Shown: positions 60,482 through 64,000 of the stretch, piece after piece
How the letters are laid out: each line of letters starts with the position of its first letter
Position numbering within the stretch: position 1 is the first letter of the stretch
Notes under the pieces: generated by a model
The model's database searches: none
Seen by the model: the letters and a program-made list of their open reading frames with translations, nothing else
What the model was told of the DNA's origin: nothing
From: an uncultured Endozoicomonas sp.
GTDB taxonomy: Bacteria > Pseudomonadota > Gammaproteobacteria > Pseudomonadales > Endozoicomonadaceae
Length of the DNA stretch: 64,000 bases
Assembly (NCBI RefSeq): GCF_947495845.1
Contig: NZ_CANMAO010000008.1
Span: 62,001 to 126,000 of the forward strand
Reading direction: 5' to 3'
Made by a program: the position numbers and the translations under genes

Positions 60482-63400
60482 ATGTTCTCTACGGTATTGA
60501 TTGCGAATCGCGGTGCCATTGCCTGTCGAATTATCCGAACGTTAAAGCAAATGGGATTGTATTCCGTTGCCGTCTATCACGAAGCGGATGCGAATAGTCT
60601 TCACGTTCAGCAGGCCGATACGTCGGTATCTCTAGGAGAGGGCTCAGCTGCTGATACCTATTTATCCATTGAAAAAATGATTGCTGCTGCCAAGGCAGCT
60701 GGTGCTGAAGCCATTCATCCGGGGTATGGATTCCTCAGTGAAAATACGGAGTTTGTCGCCCGTTGTGAACAAGTAGGTCTGACGTTTATCGGACCAACGG
60801 CAGAGCAGATTGTCTTGTTTGGTTTGAAGCACCAGGCAAGGGAGCTTGCTATAGGTGCTGGCGTTCCTTTGGTGCCCGGTTCATCACTGCTAATAGATCA
60901 GAATGAAGCCGTGCATTGGGCGAATGAAGTCGGTTATCCGGTCATGCTAAAGAGTACTGCGGGTGGTGGCGGTATTGGTATGCAGGTTTGTGAAGACGAA
61001 AAAGATCTGATCAATGCCTGGGCAAGTGTAAAACGACTGTCTGCTAACTATTTTTCCAATGATGGCGTATTTCTGGAGAAATATGTGCGCCGCGCCCGAC
61101 ATATCGAAGTGCAGATTTTCGGTGATGGCGAAGGGAATACCATTTCTCTGGGTGAGCGTGACTGCAGTGCTCAACGCCGGAATCAGAAAGTTATCGAAGA
61201 AACCCCCGCACCCGGCTTAACAGACGAACTTCGGAAAGACCTTCATCAGACAGCTGAACATCTTATGTCGTCTGTTAATTATCGCAACGCAGGCACCGTT
61301 GAGTTTATTTTTGATGTTGATACGAATGACTTTTACTTCCTGGAGGTGAATACACGGCTACAGGTTGAACATGGTGTGACGGAGTTGGTCTGGGGCGTTG
61401 ATCTGGTTGAGTGGATGTTAAAGCAGGCAGCAGGCACTCTAGCGAACCTTCAGGAGCTGAAAGACAATCTTCACCCTTATGGTCATGCCATCCAATCACG
61501 GGTTTATGCAGAAGATCCACAACAGGATTTTATGCCCTGTGCCGGGCTGTTAACTGAGGTGAAGTGGCCAACGGATGATGATATTCGAATTGATCACTGG
61601 ATAGAGTCCGGTATTGAAGTGCCTGCGCTGTTTGACCCAATGCTGGCGAAAGTGATGGTTCATCAGTCAGACCGTTCCCAGGCGCTTACCAAACTGAAGT
61701 CAGCACTGCTGGATACCTCACTTTATGGCATAGCGACCAATCGCCAATATTTGGTGTCTGTGCTGGGTGGTGAAGAGTTTGTACGAGGTCGGGTTCTGAC
61801 CAATACCTTGAGCCAATTCAGTTTTCACGCCCCGACGGTGATTGTCGAGCAGGCAGGTACACAAACGACAATTCAAGATTATCCTGGTCGTACTGGTTTG
61901 TGGCATATCGGTGTTCCGCCATCCGGGCCAATGGATTCATTGAGTTTTCGTCAGGCGAACCAGTTATTAAATAACCCGGACGATGCGGCGGCATTAGAAA
62001 TTACCTTGAATGGACCGGTGTTGCGTTTTAATAGTGACACCGTGATTGCGGTAACCGGTGCCGCTATCGACGTTACTCTGGATGACCGGCCAATCGCGAT
62101 GTTCGAAACCGTGTTTGTCGCTGCCGGACAGACCGTTAGCTTTGGCAAAGTGACCGGTTCTGGTGCAAGGGCGTATCTGGCGATCAGCGGGGGTTTTCAG
62201 TGCCCGGATTACCTGGGCTCAAAAGCCACCTTTACGCTGGGGCAATTTGGTGGTCATGTGGGGCGGGCGTTGCGTCCTGGTGATGTGCTGCAAATTCCAG
62301 AGCGAACAACGCAATCTGTCGTTAATCGAAAAATGCCCGTGCTATCCATGCCGGAAGAGTGGGAAATCAATGTGGTATATGGCCCTCACGGTGCACCGGA
62401 TTTCTTTACTGATCAGGACATCGAAACATTTTTTGAGGCAACCTGGGAAGTTCACTATAACTCCAGCCGAACCGGCGTTCGTTTAAAAGGCCCAAAACCT
62501 GAATGGGCAAGGGAAACCGGTGGTGAAGCAGGTTTGCACCCATCGAACATACACGACAATGCCTATGCTTTTGGCGCCGTGGATTTTACTGGTGATATGC
62601 CGGTTATTCTTGGGCCGGATGGGCCATCATTGGGTGGTTTTGTTTGCCCGGCTACAGTGATTCATGCCGATCTCTGGAAGCTTGGGCAGCTCAAAGCTGG
62701 AGCAAAGGTGCGATTCAAACCGGTGACACTAGAGCAGGCTACCGCCATTGAAGCAGGGCAGTTGCAGTGCATAAAAAAGCTCAGTGCTGACTTGCCAGTG
62801 GTTTCTCATGCACCGGTTCTGGTGTCGCCCATTGTGAAAGAAACCACGTTTCGAGGTGAAACATTAATCTGTCGTACGGCGGGTGATCACTTTCTTCTGT
62901 TGGAACTCGGTGAGTTGGCGTTGGATATCGAACGTCGTTTTCAGGTTCATGCCTTGATGCTCTGGTTTGAGAAGAACCTGCTGGAAGGTATGCGGGAGCT
63001 GACCCCCGGTATTCGGTCTCTGCAAATCCACTATGATAGCCAGGCGTTGCCGCTCTCGGAGTTGCTGAATCATATTGACCGCGCGGTGGCTGAGCTTGAT
63101 GGTTCCAGTGAGCTGACGGTGCCTTCCCGTATCGTTCACCTGCCATTGAGCTGGGATGACGAAGCCTGTCAGGAAGCTATTGAAAAATACACCCAATCGG
63201 TGCGTCCTGGTGCGCCGTGGTGCCCCAGTAATCTGGAATTTATACGACGGATAAACGGTTTATCTTCTCTGAATGAAGTGAAGCAGATTGTTTTTAACGC
63301 ATCTTATCTTGTCATGGGGTTGGGGGATGTGTATCTGGGCGCCCCGGTGGCAACCCCGGTTGATCCGAGGCATCGTCTGGTAACCACCAAATACAATCCC

Positions 63401-64000
63401 GCGAGAACATGGACCGCAGAAAACAGCGTGGGAATCGGCGGTGCCTATCTCTGTATTTATGGCATGGAAGGCCCTGGCGGTTATCAGTTTGTGGGTAGAA
63501 CTTTGCAGATGTGGAACCGTTACCGCCAGACGTTTGAGTTCAGCAAACCCTGGCTGCTGCGCTTCTTTGACCAGATTCGATTTTATGAAGTCAGCCATGA
63601 AGAGCTGGTGAAAATACGGCGGGACTTCCCTCAGGGTAAATTTCCGATTCGTATCGAGGACGCTGAGTTTTCTCTGGAAGAATATAAAGCCTTTATTGAT
63701 CGGGAAGCCAATCATATTGACGCATTTCAGACTAAGCGAGAAGCCGCCTTCAATGAAGAATTACAGCGCTGGCGAATTAATGGTCAGTTGACGTATGAAC
63801 AGCCAGAAACAGAAAACACGGGTGAACTGGTGATTGATATTCCTGAAGGTATCAACGCCGTGTCCAGCCCGGCTTCGGGCAGTGTCTGGCAGATTCTCAA
63901 GGAAGAAGGTGATTCGGTTGAGAAGGGAGAAACTGTCATGATTCTGGAGTCCATGAAAATGGAGATTGAAATTCATGCGACAGAAACCGGGACTGTGAAA
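60482..64000 (+). CDS. Biotin-dependent guanidine/urea carboxylase (3' partial)
   Basis: 1173 residues visible; the frame is open at the right edge, and family length is about 1200, so only the last residues are missing. Order: biotin carboxylase (residues 1 to about 445; TVLIANRGAIACRIIRT, ATP-grasp GGGGIGM), AHS2-type carboxyltransferase from about 445 (DYPGRTGLWHIGVPPSGPMD), AHS1-type from about 800 (TAGDHFLLLELGE) and a biotinyl domain with Lys1159 in ESMKMEI. The start agrees with family N-termini. The riboswitches and associated genes point to guanidine rather than urea as substrate; allophanate hydrolase would be expected just beyond the window. Confidence 0.93.
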   Translation, partial: MFSTVLIANRGAIACRIIRTLKQMGLYSVAVYHEADANSLHVQQADTSVSLGEGSAADTYLSIEKMIAAAKAAGAEAIHPGYGFLSENTEFVARCEQVGLTFIGPTAEQIVLFGLKHQARELAIGAGVPLVPGSSLLIDQNEAVHWANEVGYPVMLKSTAGGGGIGMQVCEDEKDLINAWASVKRLSANYFSNDGVFLEKYVRRARHIEVQIFGDGEGNTISLGERDCSAQRRNQKVIEETPAPGLTDELRKDLHQTAEHLMSSVNYRNAGTVEFIFDVDTNDFYFLEVNTRLQVEHGVTELVWGVDLVEWMLKQAAGTLANLQELKDNLHPYGHAIQSRVYAEDPQQDFMPCAGLLTEVKWPTDDDIRIDHWIESGIEVPALFDPMLAKVMVHQSDRSQALTKLKSALLDTSLYGIATNRQYLVSVLGGEEFVRGRVLTNTLSQFSFHAPTVIVEQAGTQTTIQDYPGRTGLWHIGVPPSGPMDSLSFRQANQLLNNPDDAAALEITLNGPVLRFNSDTVIAVTGAAIDVTLDDRPIAMFETVFVAAGQTVSFGKVTGSGARAYLAISGGFQCPDYLGSKATFTLGQFGGHVGRALRPGDVLQIPERTTQSVVNRKMPVLSMPEEWEINVVYGPHGAPDFFTDQDIETFFEATWEVHYNSSRTGVRLKGPKPEWARETGGEAGLHPSNIHDNAYAFGAVDFTGDMPVILGPDGPSLGGFVCPATVIHADLWKLGQLKAGAKVRFKPVTLEQATAIEAGQLQCIKKLSADLPVVSHAPVLVSPIVKETTFRGETLICRTAGDHFLLLELGELALDIERRFQVHALMLWFEKNLLEGMRELTPGIRSLQIHYDSQALPLSELLNHIDRAVAELDGSSELTVPSRIVHLPLSWDDEACQEAIEKYTQSVRPGAPWCPSNLEFIRRINGLSSLNEVKQIVFNASYLVMGLGDVYLGAPVATPVDPRHRLVTTKYNPARTWTAENSVGIGGAYLCIYGMEGPGGYQFVGRTLQMWNRYRQTFEFSKPWLLRFFDQIRFYEVSHEELVKIRRDFPQGKFPIRIEDAEFSLEEYKAFIDREANHIDAFQTKREAAFNEELQRWRINGQLTYEQPETENTGELVIDIPEGINAVSSPASGSVWQILKEEGDSVEKGETVMILESMKMEIEIHATETGTVK

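Noticed and set aside
1-64000. CRISPR array, integrase or prophage genes
   Set aside because: No regularly spaced direct repeats, Cas-like, integrase or phage structural genes were seen; the repeats present are inverted.

Overview
The window reads as a chromosomal segment of a marine-type gammaproteobacterium. A member of the Oceanospirillales (for example an Endozoicomonas relative) is plausible from the gene content and the many short palindromic intergenic repeats, but genus is an inference. Coding density is high and operons are tightly overlapped. No rRNA, CRISPR array or transposase gene was seen. Two tRNA genes and several MITE-like palindromic elements are present.

1-30,626 is a motility region encoding most of one flagellum: fliEFGHIJ, flgA, fliM-fliN-fliP, fliQ-fliR-flhB-flhA, and fliC-fliD-fliS-fliT-fliK-fliL-fliA-motA-motB. 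The last block, with its own sigma28 and motAB, has the gene order of lateral (Laf / Flag-2) flagellar systems. fliO is absent from its usual place. FliM lacks the canonical N-terminal CheY-binding motif. A 56-residue membrane protein follows fliP, and a degenerate HsdM-HsdS-like DNA methylase homologue follows flgA. A fructose-type PTS cassette (EIIB, HPr-EI-EIIA fusion, manA, AraC-type regulator, EIIC, second EIIB) sits between fliM and flhA.

30,682-35,436 encodes an arginine/ornithine-type ABC importer (aotJQM and, divergently, aotP-aotO). The divergent promoter region holds a 259-bp MITE-like element. 35,562-41,693 is a reductive-dehalogenase-type locus: an FNR-box, a Tat-exported RdhA-like protein, a small RdhB-like membrane protein, a TPR protein, an RdhC/NosR-like FMN/iron-sulphur membrane protein, a 41-residue membrane peptide, a flavodoxin-reductase fusion and a convergent LysR regulator. 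This looks like an anaerobically regulated electron-transfer chain with an unusual flavoprotein donor.

41,888-48,376 is mixed: tRNA-Ile2(CAU), a DUF2333 protein, an HD phosphohydrolase, a PsiD-type decarboxylase-like lipoprotein, two palindromic elements, an eIF1/SUI1-like protein, YhbY and an exported gamma-glutamylcyclotransferase-like protein. 48,538-55,684 is the conserved gammaproteobacterial block rlmE-ftsH-folP-glmM-tpiA-secG-tRNA-Leu(GAG), with a palindromic element between ftsH and folP and an orphan small gene between glmM and tpiA.

56,062-64,000 is a guanidine-utilisation operon. A guanidine-I (ykkC) riboswitch leads into an ABC importer, two urea-carboxylase-associated proteins (carboxyguanidine deiminase type) and a biotin-dependent guanidine/urea carboxylase that runs off the window. 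A second guanidine sensor of a different class, a guanidine-II (mini-ykkC) tandem hairpin, lies inside the operon directly before the carboxylase gene.
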